Origin: Centropus unirufus
Taxonomy: Eukaryota; Chordata; Aves; Cuculiformes; Centropidae
DNA: 64,000 nucleotides
Direction: 5' to 3'
Assembly (NCBI GenBank): GCA_013397695.1
Contig: VYZI01000108.1
Coordinates: 530,054 to 594,053, forward strand
Shown: positions 51,251-64,000 of the stretch, one piece after another
How positions within the stretch are numbered: position 1 is the stretch's first letter
Layout: each line of letters opens with the position of its first letter
Translations under genes and position numbers: made by a program
Notes under the pieces: model-generated
Told to the model about the DNA's origin: nothing
Database searches by the model: none
Seen by the model: only the letters and a program-made list of their open reading frames with translations

Positions 51251-54200
51251 GGCTTATGTTTCTTGATCCTCACCATACCTCTCACATTCTTTGCAGCAGG
51301 CTACTCAGCCAACAGCCTCATCTCAACAAATTATGAAGCTATGTCAACTAACACTTCATTAATATCTTTAATTTCTCAATGTTTTATATCACACCTAGCA
51401 GATCAGGGAACATCCAAAGAATTCTCCATGGAGTAGATTTTGACATATACACTTGTTAGACAAAAAAGTCTGGTTTCTGTACTAGTAGAACATCTTAGGG
51501 CTTCAACGCTCACAAATGCATCAGTTCCTGAAAGCAATGGACTCCTGCACTGCTGTAACTTGATGCTTTAGACGGGCCTTGCACCACAAGCTGTCATAAA
51601 AATTGAAGAGATATTAACTGTTTTATTTTCTTAAGAGACCGAAGCTTTGAGTCTCTGGTTACACCTACAGATTCAGAAGTGTATGACAATCCCACTTCTA
51701 AAGAGAAGTCTTTTTCTACTCAGGTATTTTTAATCACATTTTCAAAATTAAAAATAGCTACTCTTGCAGACAATAATAGAAGAGGTTGCTCTGGCTCTTC
51801 TGAGTCTGTGATGCTGGTGGCTGAATGAGGCTGACAAGGTGACAAGGTGTGTGATCTGTTGTTCCTACCTAGGAAATATATAAAAAGTTCTCAAGCAAAC
51901 CAGAAGTCAGTCTACTACCTTTAAGAGGCTCTGTTCAATTTCCTCAAAGTGATTTCATCCCTCAGAAAAGAGATTCTGAAAAGATGCCAAGATCTCCTCA
52001 GACAATACGAAAGAGATGGAAATCTCTTGAAGCCCTGTCAAGTACCAGCCCTCAAAATGCTACCACATGTGCCAAACTGAAGGCCTTACAAAGATGAAAC
52101 TCCCAGGTGACTCACATGACAACTGCATTTTGCGTTTGCCTGTACACTGCTGGAAAAATTCTCCACTCAGTTGTTGTCTCTGATGCCTAAGCAAGGGAAG
52201 GGAGAAGATGTTATCAGAAAGCAAGAAGCCCAACAAGCTCACCAAGCAGCCTACGGTGATTTTAGTGCACTTCTACTGTGAAATCGGATGGATCAGAATA
52301 ACTACATCTGCTCAAGCCACCAACAATTTATGCAGAACACTCACTTCAATTCTAGATTAGGGTTTCTGATGTGTATGGTTGGGAAAACATTATAACGGGG
52401 GAAAGGATGCCTGAGGGAAGGGAGAGGGGAGAAGACAAGCCCTAGAAGAAGCTCAAATAAATTAATACCAGTTTAGTCATCTAAATAATACATTTTGACC
52501 TAGATGTAAATAGCTAAAAATTGTAACTTTATCAGAGTTGAAGGAGTAATTTCCCTAAGCATATTAGCTTGCCTAAGAATGACTCCTAAAACAACCTAGA
52601 TATCATTCTAGTAGTTTTCACAATAGCCAATATCCCACAAGTTTAATACACGGTAAAGCATTTCACGGGGACAATAATAAATGCATGGAGTCATGAAAGT
52701 TTCAGATCACATACACATCTGAAAGGTCAGAACAATTTAAAGGATTCAAGCAATAAACATGACCTCCTATGTGTTCACACTAAATATTTATAACAAACAA
52801 CAATCCAACGTGGCTCCAATAAAAATATATGCACTAACTTCTATCCTTTCCCCACCCCAAGTTTCCTGTGAGGATTAGTTCTTACAGATTAATATCATCC
52901 TCAGAACCTTTTTACCTATACATACACATAGGTATAACCTAAGAAATACACTACTTGTGAAGAATAAGCAAAGTCTAATACTACACAGTATTATGTGTGA
53001 TACAAAGTTTGCAGTATAACATTAGCAGCAGTAGCTACTTCAGCCCAGTAAACCCCATATACTGCCCCATCAAGATTTCAGTTCTGTCCCTCCTCCCATC
53101 ACCAGAAATGTCAGGAGAAAGGCCTCACTGCATAGTGCCATTGATAAATCTCTTTCTAAAGAAAGAGAATAATCCAAGAGCAATGAATAATTATCAAAGG
53201 TTATTCTGCAAGTCCTACGCAAAACAAGGTAGGTACTTGACAGATAAAGTTTGTGATTATTTCTAATGTTAAAAAAAGAATAACATCAATATCCAAGTAC
53301 CTCTAAGCTATATTAATTGTTCAAACAACATTCTGCTTGTAACCACTTCATATTTTTAATTTGTTTCTGGTTTTAATGCAACACATATCTCTGCAGACTT
53401 CAATACACCTCACATCAAGGAACGATATTAAATAACACAATGCTTAACCTTAAATCCACTTAGCACAGCTCAGAATTCTTTTGAATCTAACTGGAAATTA
53501 TCATCCCATTATGGTGTGGGAAAAAGAATCCATCTGTTCCAACCAGGAGTTTCAAGGAAACTCTGTTCTACCTTTCTCAAACACTGCATAATCTGAAAGG
53601 ATGGGAGAACTGCTAACTGCACCGCTTACTCCTCTGCAATTTTCTCTTAAAGACTTCTCATTTTTCTTCCAAACCCCCATATTGACTCAAGTACATTTTT
53701 CAGGCAGTGCTTGCACTAAGCATATAATATGCTTTCTTTGAAATACGACTTCATTAATAAACATCATGACTTTTTTCCTTCCATAGCCTATACACAAGGA
53801 TGCAAAGTGTTAAATAGGTAATTCTTACAGTGATTGAGCCTTTATTCTGAACAGGAAGATCTTCCTCTGTCATCAAGCAGGTGCCAGAGGAAGTCAGAAC
53901 TTTTCTTTTAAACAAAACTCACACTGGGAAATTGAACACTGTGCTCTCTGAAGTTCCTTTGAAAATCTGAGCCTCATTTATCAACTTTTTGCATCTCTTG
54001 CTATGGGACAACACTCTCCATGTTTCTCTAGCTTTCAGGGGAGCAAAGTGTGCACCGCCCTTATATAAGATGATACAAAACTCTATCTGTAGGCCCATCT
54101 CTATCCGCAGAACAAAGGTTAAATTCTTCAGTAAGGGACAGTCAGGATGTACTTAAACATGTTACGCGCATATTTATTTTTAAATACACCATAAAACTAC

Positions 54201-57200
54201 AGATGTTAAAAGGTATGCTATTCGTTGCTATTACTAGCGGCTCAACCTGATGGAACTCCTTTTAAGGCATCTTAGATAACACGGTATAAAACACGAAGAA
54301 TGAACATCTTGGGTCAGTCACATGGTTTTACTAATCCCTTTCCCCTGAGCTAGGTGGTGTGGCACTGCTCCTTTGTTCTTTCTTTCCCCCTTTTTATTTG
54401 TCCTTTTCTTTTTTACAATTAAAGCTCTTGCCGTGTTCTGTGCCCCGATCACAAGTCAAGTGAAGGTCTCCACTCCCTATGCACTCTCCTTAAAATGTTG
54501 TTATAGCTACATTCTCCCTCCCTACTCCCATGAGCACACCAAGAATGACTCTTATTCTCACAACATCTACCAGGTTACAGAATGCCCACTTATTCTATGT
54601 TTTCTTCCAGTATTTGCCACTTTCTGAAAAAGCTACTAGATGTTAAACACAAGAGCATCTTCCCTCTGACAGGAATTAGGCAGGCTCAGACAAGACCCTA
54701 TGTGTAAAGCACGGTTAGCTTAAAGAGATGCTGTGCTTTTATACTGATTTTCTAAATTATTTCTCTCTCTATGGAAAATAGTTGCATCTAAAATAACACT
54801 GAGATGGATAAATTGTGTTTCCACCTATTCTGAAATGACTTCAGCATCACAAAATCACAACGTCAATAGTACAGATACCAAATTGGAAAACACAAAGAAA
54901 GTAATCATTTGCTGCAGGAAACCTATCTGTGGCTCTAACAACTTTTGCTTTAAAAAGTAACTCAGAGAAAAAGTAAGGAGATAAATATTTTACTATTCAG
55001 ACATTAGCTCTGTCAGTTTTACAGCACAAAACCAGAGCGTGCAGGGTATTCACAATGAATTATAATATTCAATAGGACTGCCCAAGCTCTGAAAGTGTAT
55101 GAATAATTTGAGAGTTTGCACATAACTCTCAAGTAATAAATATTAAGAAGCCAGCTTCTCCATTTCATGTTCTATATTCTAAACTGTGTGCATTTGACCT
55201 TGACACCAAAATGGGCAACACCACTCTTCACATTTCCAACTTGCTAGACAGTTTAACTACTATGTTACACACTATTCCCATTCCCTATGGCGTTTAAAAA
55301 AGTTAGTAGATTTATGCACTTTGTATAAACATATATAGGATACGTAGTTTTTATACATCCTTAATGCCACTTCCAAAATGGTAGGACCTCTCTTTTAACC
55401 TCCAATGTACACAGCCTCCCGTTATTTTTGGTGCTTTTACCATAGATATTCCCTTAATAATATTAGCTTCTCTTTGCCAAATACCTAGATTGTATAACTC
55501 TCATTATATATAATTTTCACTTTTCCCCCCTCATTTCCTTCATATATCTAAAATAAGCTGCATTAACATTACCTGATTAGACCTTTATTCCACATTGTTA
55601 CAGTCTTCCTGATTACAGAATTGTGAACCATTTGCACACAAGCCACAACTTAGTTTTTCTTCTCAAGTTATTTTACCTCTTTTAGTTCTTTCTGAATGCT
55701 GAATGCATTATTTACTAAGATGCTCCTCACTGAAGAGAATAGGCTTCATTCAGTCATTAATCCTTATGAAACTAAATAGTTTGAAATCCATTTATGATTT
55801 CATCTTTACCCATCACAGACTGTTAAAAAAAATATATTGCCTCATTTTGGGTACAACAATGCCTATGGTTAAAAATACAGATGAACTTAAATGTGATGTT
55901 TGAAGTTTTCAAAAAAACACTGTTCAGTTTGGAAACTGGATGAATGGTCCAAACAGGTCAGAGGACAAATACTGGTGTAAGAAGGCACCTTGTTACACTG
56001 AACTTCAATTTGTCAAGCAAATCTCTCTCCAGCAGAAGTTGCCCATGTGTTGTGTACAAAAACAGCAAAACCACTTTGTTTGCATTCCTAGTAAAAGCTA
56101 AGCAAAAGGGGGTTAGCAAGAAACCTCCCTGTTTAGAAGCTGGCTTCCTGGAAAGGTGAAGTAGAAGTTACTATGAACAAGTACCCCTTGCCACTGACAG
56201 TGAGAAGGAAGCAGAGCTTCCCGGTTTTACTGACAATAACCACAGCTCGCAGTGAAAATGGCATGAGAACAGAGAAGATGTCAACCAGATTCAGTCAAAG
56301 AACTATATCAAAATAAGATAATACGGTCATGTAAGTATGAATTTAAGAAAGTCTCATGAAATGATTGCAGATTATGGCCTTACCTGAAAACAGAAGAAAA
56401 CCTTTCTCTTCCATGGCAGTAACACTTCGATTTAGAAAGCTGATGAAACCATAGTTTGCCCAAAGTTAAAAAAGTGTTCTTGGTGAAGAACAAAGCTAAT
56501 GAAATTAGCTGATAGTTTAGTTGCTATTTTCCAGTTATTTAACAAGGAAAAAAAAATCTGATTTTTGCCTTAAAAATTATGCCTCTGGGCAGCTCACTGG
56601 CTAAATATTGCCAGCAACTTCCCATGCTGTTCTAACAAGAAATGTTTAGAAAACATTCCAAAGAAACCCTGCCATTTCACAAGAAAGACCACTTTATGGT
56701 ATCAAGATTTTTTAAGCATCACCTGCAGCAACGAGAACCAGCAGAGCAGCAAAGTTCCTACCTACCTGCTTTAAAACAAATGCACACAACTTGAAATTAT
56801 CACAGGCTGTAAGCCCATACAGAAAAAAGTAATTTTCTTGTTACTACTAGTCTCCCAAACCACAGTTTTGATTATTGATGTAACTTGCTCAAATGGCCAA
56901 CACAATATTGATGATTCATTATTCTAAAGAATGAGCAACCATTCCTAGACAAGGGCAATTGCCAATCACCAACCATGTGAAAGTTATTAGTTCAGGCTAA
57001 TCCTCTCAGAAACCTGAGGTTAAAATGCAGAATTTCAGACAAGATTACTGCCACAAAAGTTTCTCAAACAGTGAACTTATCTCAGCCTGGAAAGCTTGTC
57101 CAGATAAAACACTGAAATTTACCTCTTGTATATGAGAGCCTCTGGAAAATGTGTCCTCATTCCTACCCAAAGGAGTATTTACAATAAATTGAATGTGCTG

Positions 57201-58584
57201 AACAGGCTATAGACCTGTGACAAACATCAGATGAGTCTCAACTATGGTTATGAAGGTCAGAATTTGATCTTGAACTCTGCTTTCCGAAGATAAGATTATC
57301 AAAACAAAACCTGCTAAGCCCCAAAACACCAGAGATTCACTAACAAGTACTGCTCACTAAAGGATTAAATTGAGGTCAGAGAAACCTTAGGTTAGCATGA
57401 AGATACTACCATGTTAAAGAACAATTCATGGTATATGTTGAGTTTTAGTTATAAACAGTACCAAATACTAGAAATCTTCCTTTTGTGGTATTTATTATGT
57501 GGACACAGCGTAAACAGTGAAAAAGCAAGGGAAGGAAAGTAACTTCCTTCACACAAACACATTATCTAATTTTGAAGAAGTATGGTATGCTACATACCTG
57601 AGTAATACTGTAAGACACATAACAGAAGCTGAAATAAGAATTTTCTTAACCGTTTTCTTACTTTGAATGCAAATTTTCAGCATGTTTTTTCCCCCAACAT
57701 CTGTGATGCTTCAGGATTGCACTGCTGTAGAAAAATAGAGTCATTTATGCCAATTTGCTTTAGAACTGAGGCCTCAAAAGTGAAGCTTTCTGTGGACTCC
57801 GATTGATAGGGCCTTGGTTGGATAATTCACATAAGCCAAGTCAGAATTCCTTACCTCACAAATAGATGGATCTGTGTTAAATGGTTTGGCAATTTACAAT
57901 AGTAACACGGAGCAGGGCAGCCCTATACCTTGGCTGCAGGGTGGACGGGTTCTAGAATGCTGCTTACTCGGGGGAAAACAAAACCTCTGGGATCATCAAG
58001 TGGTAAAACAAAATAAGAGGGCATATCAGTATGTTTTTGCACGTTAAATATGTTTTTATGTTGAACACGCTGTGATCTTTACTTTATTAGACAAATTTGA
58101 AATCTCAGACTCTTCCTGTGCTAATTAAAAGCACCTACTTCATTGGAATTGTGTTGCTTCTCCTGTATTCTCTTTCCCCTTAAAAGAGGGTCTTCAGTAC
58201 TCATCAGTAGCTTCAGAAAGGACTGACAAACAAAAATCCCCAGTGAGCAAGCAATACAAACGAAGGCCTTTGTCATTCCCTGTACAGAAACTATATAAAA
58301 GGATTTAGTTAAGTTAGCTACCAAATAGATTCTGTTACAGTGTATTTTATACCCTCAATATTCTGTAAAATGGGGGGGAGGTGAACACTGAGACCTTTAA
58401 AGCATCGTTTTTCCAGCACCACTAAAGCATGTCTACGCTGCATAATATCTTTTATTTAAATTTTCAAGTGCTTTTCTAAATACTGCACCTCCTCATACCT
58501 ATCTAGTTAGTTATTATCCACTTCTTACAGCAGCACGTATCTATACAGGGACTGAAGGGGCAGTAAAATTATACCTGAATTCAG
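51251..58584. other. Intronic sequence, nothing recognised
   Basis: Seven kb of AT-rich DNA with only short frames (89 codons or fewer) and no recognised repeat, exon or RNA gene. Confidence 0.6.
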
Positions 58585-59068
58585 AGAATCATAGAATCAT
58601 TGCGGTTGGAAGAGACCTTTAAGATCATCAAATCCAACCATCAACACAATATCGACATGCCCACTAAATCATATCCTGAAGTGCCACATCTATGTGGATT
58701 TTTAACACCTCCAGAGATGGTAATCCCACCAGTTCCCTGGGCAGCCTGTTCCAATGTTCACACTCTTTGAGTAAAGAATTTTTCCCTAATAATCAATCTG
58801 AACCTCCCCTGGCACAACCTGAGGTCATTTTCTATCATCCTATCACCTATCACACGGGCAAAGAGACCAGCACCCACCTCTCCACAGCCTCCTTCCAGGC
58901 AGCTGCAGGCAGTGATAAGGTCTCCCCTCAGCCTCCTCTTCTCCAGGCTAAACAACCCCAGTTCCCTCAGCCGCACCTCATAAGACTTGTTCTCCAGCCC
59001 CTTCACCAGCTTTGATGCTCTCCTCTGGATACACCTCAGCAGCTTAATGTCTTTCTTGTACTTGTGGA
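58585..59068 (-). mobile_element. CR1 LINE fragment, reverse orientation, well preserved
   Basis: It begins AGAATCATAGAATCATTG and GGTTGGAAGAGACCTTTAAG, then has ATGCCCACTAAATCATATCC, CCTGGGCAGCCTGTTCC, GACCAGCACCCACCTCTCC and CTTCTCCAGGCTAAACAACC. It stops after TGGATACACCTCAGCAGC. It is the best preserved CR1 in the window. The frames at 58692-59015 (+) and 58758-59006 (-) are readings of it; the minus frame is the decayed end of CR1 ORF2. Confidence 0.96.
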
Positions 59069-62000
59069 GAATAACATATTTGAACAGTTGTACACAAACT
59101 CATCTTCAGACATCTATTAAAACACTACAAAATCCAGCACAGGTATATAACGGATTACTGCTGACTTATCATCACTGAGGCATTCAGTAATGTAAAATAA
59201 GTTAAAAATGCAAGTAGTTGCATAACGTTTCCTGGAAAGCACAGCAGTTTCCTCAGCAAAAAGCAACAAAACCAGGCTGTATCTCACAAATTCATTTAGA
59301 CTGCTGCGTGATGATCACATGAAAATAAGTCCCCAAACATGACACTAATCTCAGAACACACATGTGCAACTCAGAATAGGCGCTCTAATTTTCACAGTTC
59401 AACCAATATAAAGGGCTAAACATTTTTTAAGATTACAGTATGCAGAATTACAGGTACCAACCAAAGGTAATTCTAAGACCATGTCCACATTACTTCAGAA
59501 TCGGGTATTATACGCTCTCAGTTTGATTTAAAACATTTTTCATTTAGGATCTTCACGTTTTCACCAAGTGGTTATCTGGTCTGGATCTGTCAGCAATCAC
59601 TTATCACTGTTTTATTATTGCAACTTCAATCTGTTCAAACTGATACCCTTCAACCAACAGATAGTGTTTTTCCAAGTTACTAAGAAAAAGAACAAATGTG
59701 TGTGATGAGATCATATTTTTATTTTAAATTTACTTATAGTACTTTTATAATTATAGTTATATATAAATATAGTAATTTTACAAAAAATACTATATTTTTG
59801 TTTATCTCAAATTATAAGCAGACTGTACACATTATCAATTTAATGGTTACAGAAAAAAATAAATTTTAAGAAATATAATGGGACTGCCCAATGGAATTCC
59901 AATTCTAATGTCATGCAAACAGCAAGACAAACAAAGGCAGCATGTGCCCCATGCAATTCGTTACTGTGCCCCATGGAGCACACTGCCTAGAAGTCCAGGT
60001 CTTCCGTCCTTACTACTCACTGTCCTCGACTCCAGGTTTTTCACTTTCTCTACCTGTGCTATATTTTGCCAGAGGAAAGACCAGTGCAGTGTAAGTGCTC
60101 TCTGCTGTTGAACAGAGAAATATATTCACTTCCATGGCAGACGAAAAGACTCTCTTGGTGCCTTTGGTGCTGGGGGCTGCCCTTCTGCACCAAGGCTGGC
60201 CCTGCCCAGCCCCTGAGCTGCAGCTGCCGGCACTCCATTCCCAGAAAACCATGATGCTCAGAGTAAAATACAAACAAGGAGAGACTAAGAACAGATGCCT
60301 GATCAGGGATTCCAGTGAAGGGGGAACAATAACTTGTTAAAACTCAGATAAATGGTGGCCAGTTATTTCCTTTTGATCCCCTTGGCAGACAGGTTTCTGT
60401 TTGTTTCTACCTTAGAGAAAACCCACAAATTTTATCCAGTTGCTAACCTCTCCATCATATATTTGCCTCCTACATTCTTTTTGCTGCTACTCAACAGTAG
60501 TCAAAATCAGTAATTCTAACTTGCGGGGAAACACTTAAAAATGAGAGAAACTATGAAGATCATGCAATACGCCAACACACCAGTGGTACATATACAAAAT
60601 TGAAATTGCCAGTAGGGACAGCTGCTGAGAGTCATACCCAGGAGTTACCATTTTCAAAGGGAATATGCTTGTTATTTGTGTGGCTTGAAAACAAACCAAT
60701 GATAAGAACAAAAAAATCAGGTGAAGAGCACGGTTGGAAATGTAGGCCATGGAGCATCTCCAAGTGCTTCAAGTTTGTCCTGCAGATCTGAAACGCTGGG
60801 CTCTAGGGATCTGCCTTTCTAGAGTTTGTGGATTATCATCAAAGAGAAATCAGGTGGCAGAAGAGGGCTTTTAGATTGCTTCCATAAAGCAAGATCTTCT
60901 GTCTTTGTTTCCTGGAGATCAGCTGAGCAAGTAAACAGAAGACCCACAAAGCATCAAACACGAGATAGAAGGATTGCATAGGTGGTACAGGAAATAACTC
61001 ATTTCTTGACCATAAGCCATTCTGGCTTACAAAATAGACGGGTGACCAACAGACCGAGGACTAGGTCTCATTTTCCAGCTATTTATGCATAGGTCACCTT
61101 CTGGATGTATTTGCATTTATGCACTGCAGTTAACAGCCAATCTCAATATCAATTCAAAAAGGATTTGGCCTTCTCATCCTTAAGTTTGCCTGAAGCTTTG
61201 GCTACAGCTCCACAATCTGGTGTTATTAGTATTAGTGAGAGTAAAAAAGCACAGTAATAACAATTTAAGATTTGTATCATTGTTCTCAGTGTTGGTTTTG
61301 ATGGAGAGACATTATTGTTGCTGCAAGTTTCACTAGACTTAACTACACATACAGGGAATATACACAGATAATCTTGACATAAAAATCACCAATCTTGACT
61401 TTATCTGTCCAGTTTGATAGTTTAACATTAGGAGAATACAGACATACTAATGGAAGCTATGAACTTTTATTTTGGAAGATTTTATAAATTCAAATTCGAA
61501 CAGTAGGACAGATGGGGAAACTGCTAAGCTAACATAAAACTGCATATTTCAAAGACTGTTTTCTGGCATGATAATAAAAAAATCAAATCTGCTAGAAACC
61601 ATGCCAGAGGCAAGTGGAAATATAATCAAGTCAGTGCCTGAAAAGCCCATCTTCTGAAGGCTATTTGCTCTGTTCCCAAGAAGGCTATAATTATCTTCTC
61701 AACTATCTACAGCTTGCTGTTAAATTTTATGAATTTCACTCTTTGTAAAAAGTGCAAAACTACTGCACATAATACATACCTTGATGAAAATAATAAAATT
61801 AAAAAGCTTTTGAAACATCCCTTGACAAGTCACGGTATCTGGGAAGAACCTGATACCCTTCTGGCTCACTAAGACACCCACCAGAAGGCTTTACTTCAAT
61901 ATCACTACGCATACGTGGAAGCTAGCTTGGTAAGCATACATAGCAGACAGATGCTTAAGCATGTCATGATATGCTAGATCTGACTACCCCATTGCATGCT

Positions 62001-63820
62001 AGAATAATGTTTTTATTAAAAAAGGCTCATAATCATGCCACTCTGCATTTTGCATATCAGCTTTCATCCAAAGATCCTAATTTCTTTCTTTCATCCAAGA
62101 AACTTTCTTCTAACCTCATATTCACAAGGTGAATATCCTTCTTTATCACGGTTTTACAACCCCTAAAACTAGAGAGTGACTTGTTTGGAGTCACTCAAGC
62201 GGTAAAACCAAAAGCAGGTTCCGAAATCCTGACCATCATCCTGTTGCCCTCACATGGTGGGAAACAAGAGACAAACTGGCTCCAGCATTTTCCAGTTCAG
62301 TGGACAAAGCTTTCCCTTTAAGAGTGTTACAGCATTGGAGCAACTAGAGCCAAAAAACTGCCTAATACAAAATGAACCACATTCAGACTTTCACTGCCCA
62401 AGTGTTGCACAAACCCTTGGTCTCAGAAGGATGACTGGCAAACATTTGAGTAAACCAATCTCCCTCAATGCGCCTTTTCTGATGCTGCGTGAGGAGCAAA
62501 TGAAACTCCTTGCATTTAAGAGGGAGCAAGTTTGGCTTTAAATAACTTGGGACTTCATTTTACCTGCCTCACATGACTGAGAGAACTCAATGAGGCTAAA
62601 TCAAAGCAATCTTTTAGGAAACAGCAAGTGTCAGAGACATTCTCTTTTCCAGAGGAAGTACTAAAAATGCCTAAGAGAGCAAAGGGGGAGTTGTTCATTG
62701 GCTGCAGCCAGCTGGCAAATCTCTATCACCCAGGCCAGACCTCAACAGGTCCAAGACGGAAAATTCACAACTACCTGAGGAATAACTCAGAGAAGCAGCC
62801 AGAAAATAGGCAGGCACGCTCTCCTTCCAGAGTCCACACGTGTCAGCTCCATGAGGCTTACTAGTAATGTTCAAACAACACACCTGAGCTGAGCCCAGAG
62901 ATGTTGCGTGAGTCCTTCCCAGGATTTTTAAGACAACTGACCATGGACTCTCAATGCTAAGTTGTCCTGAAAGACTGAGCATGTGTCAAACATACAAGCT
63001 TCACACATGTACTGCTCCAGTGAAGACTGGGGATTTGACTGGCTGAACTTCACTCAGGCATCTCCAAGATGTCAGTATTAATCAAAAGCCAGGGTTTTCC
63101 CAATTTTCTTTTTCCTCAAAATAATCAGATAGGCATTTTAAAATAGAGTGTCAGAGAACAGGGGCATGGGTCTGCATCATCATATTATTAATAATTTTGT
63201 ACTTTGAAGTAACTTGTAGGCAAGTAAAGCACATTTTTCCGTAAGTACTCCTGTGTACTTCAAATACATTTGATAGATTACTCTAACTTACATGATCCTC
63301 AGAACACAGAGGTTTTTTTCAACATGTAATTTAAGAAAATTATCGAATTTTCTCCCAACAGAGATGTTAGCCGCCTATATCTTAAAATTTTAGCATCTTA
63401 CTCATACAGTTCTTTCACTGCACTATGCTCCTGGTTTACAAAACAAAACTACTACCAGAAAGAAAAAAAAAATCTTGTTCAAAGGAAAACTGATGAGTTC
63501 AACATGTGAGAAACAGAGTTCAGTCGGAATTTATTTCCACACAAAGACACTACCAAAACAATACTATTCTACATGTAGTGCTTTATGATAATGTTTTCAA
63601 CAAATTACAACATCAGGTGCTTCTTCCCACCCATCCTTTAGCTTTCCAACCAGTATTCAATCTCAAACTTGCCTGCGAAAGAATAAAGAGGGAAGAGGCT
63701 GAAGGCTACACACCAGGAGACTGCAGCTGCCAGATCTAGGCTGGCGGGTTTATACAAATTACTTCAAGAACTGAGTGTTACTTCTTTCTCTGCAGGATGT
63801 ATCATAACTACTTTGAGTTA
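59069..63820. other. Intronic sequence with one GC-richer island
   Basis: Mostly AT-rich, including a nearly A/T-only patch at 59.73-59.83 kb. A GC-richer stretch at 60.15-60.25 kb is open in several frames on both strands, but has few CpG and no known motif. The 95-codon frames at 62.25-62.98 kb resemble nothing. Confidence 0.55.
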
Positions 63821-63863
63821 AAAAACCAAAATAAAACAAACAAAACAAACAAAAAAAAACCCC
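63821..63863 (+). repeat. A-rich (CAAAA/CAAA)n low-complexity stretch
   Basis: AAACAAACAAAACAAACAAA flanked by longer A runs, ending in CCCC. It is next to a C-rich segment at 63.9-64.0 kb that runs off the window; no element was identified. Confidence 0.85.
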
Positions 63864-64000
63864 ATACAACAGAAAACAAACCCCATGTCAAGAGACAGAT
63901 GTTGCATTGAGCTGAGCCCACCCCCAACACCTCAACCCAGAAGTCCACTCCTCCTGCACCTCCCTGTGACCATTGCAATGCAGCTCCAGGGAGCATAGGC

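Noticed and set aside
56390..56470. Donor-like CAGGTAAGGCC on the minus strand after an open stretch, checked as an upstream CDKAL1 exon
   Set aside because: The translation does not match any part of CDKAL1 that I know and there is no pyrimidine-rich acceptor.
58692..59015. 107-codon plus frame and an 82-codon minus frame
   Set aside because: Both lie in a CR1 copy. The minus frame is a remnant of CR1 ORF2, not a host gene.
1..64000. Operon-like, CRISPR, phage or other bacterial accessory system
   Set aside because: Introns, CR1 LINEs, ERV LTRs and vertebrate exons show this is a bird chromosome. No array of regularly spaced repeats and no dense coding were seen.

Overview
The window is vertebrate nuclear DNA, almost certainly from a bird. 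It is AT-rich and intron-like, with stop codons scattered through all frames and no operons or compact genes. It carries at least eleven CR1 LINE fragments, several ending in the CR1 signature ATTCTATGATTCTATG, and two LTRs of the type I recall from neoavian endogenous retroviruses. The two conserved coding exons found are minus-strand exons of CDKAL1, the tRNA ms2t6A37 methylthiotransferase. They lie at 41962-42058 (97 bp) and 35572-35620 (49 bp). They join in frame (LSIIG|VQQIDR) and match what I remember of human CDKAL1 residues of roughly 124-173. The whole 64 kb is therefore best read as an internal, intron-dominated slice of the very large CDKAL1 gene, transcribed right to left.

Layout. 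42059-64000 is the end of the intron upstream of the first exon, with CR1 copies at 48.8, 49.8, 50.8 and 58.6 kb. 35621-41961 is a 6.3-kb intron with one CR1 tail at 38.4 kb. 1-35571 is the start of a large downstream intron. It holds CR1 fragments at 5.0, 7.6, 8.6, 15.7, 17.1 and 33.5 kb, an ERVL-like LTR at 11.2 kb (minus), a second ERV LTR at 30.5 kb (plus), a 7-bp microsatellite at 16.9 kb, and a speculative unannotated exon near 9.8 kb. No other CDKAL1 exon was recognised by eye, and no tRNA, rRNA, CRISPR, CpG island or promoter.

Most computed ORFs of 60-110 codons are what chance gives in this much sequence, or read through CR1 copies. The most interesting unexplained signal is an open frame at 9810-10038 on the CDKAL1 strand, flanked by splice-like sites. 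Its inner acceptor gives a 105-bp exon whose phases (1-1) match the CDKAL1 intron it lies in. I see no undescribed multi-gene system here.
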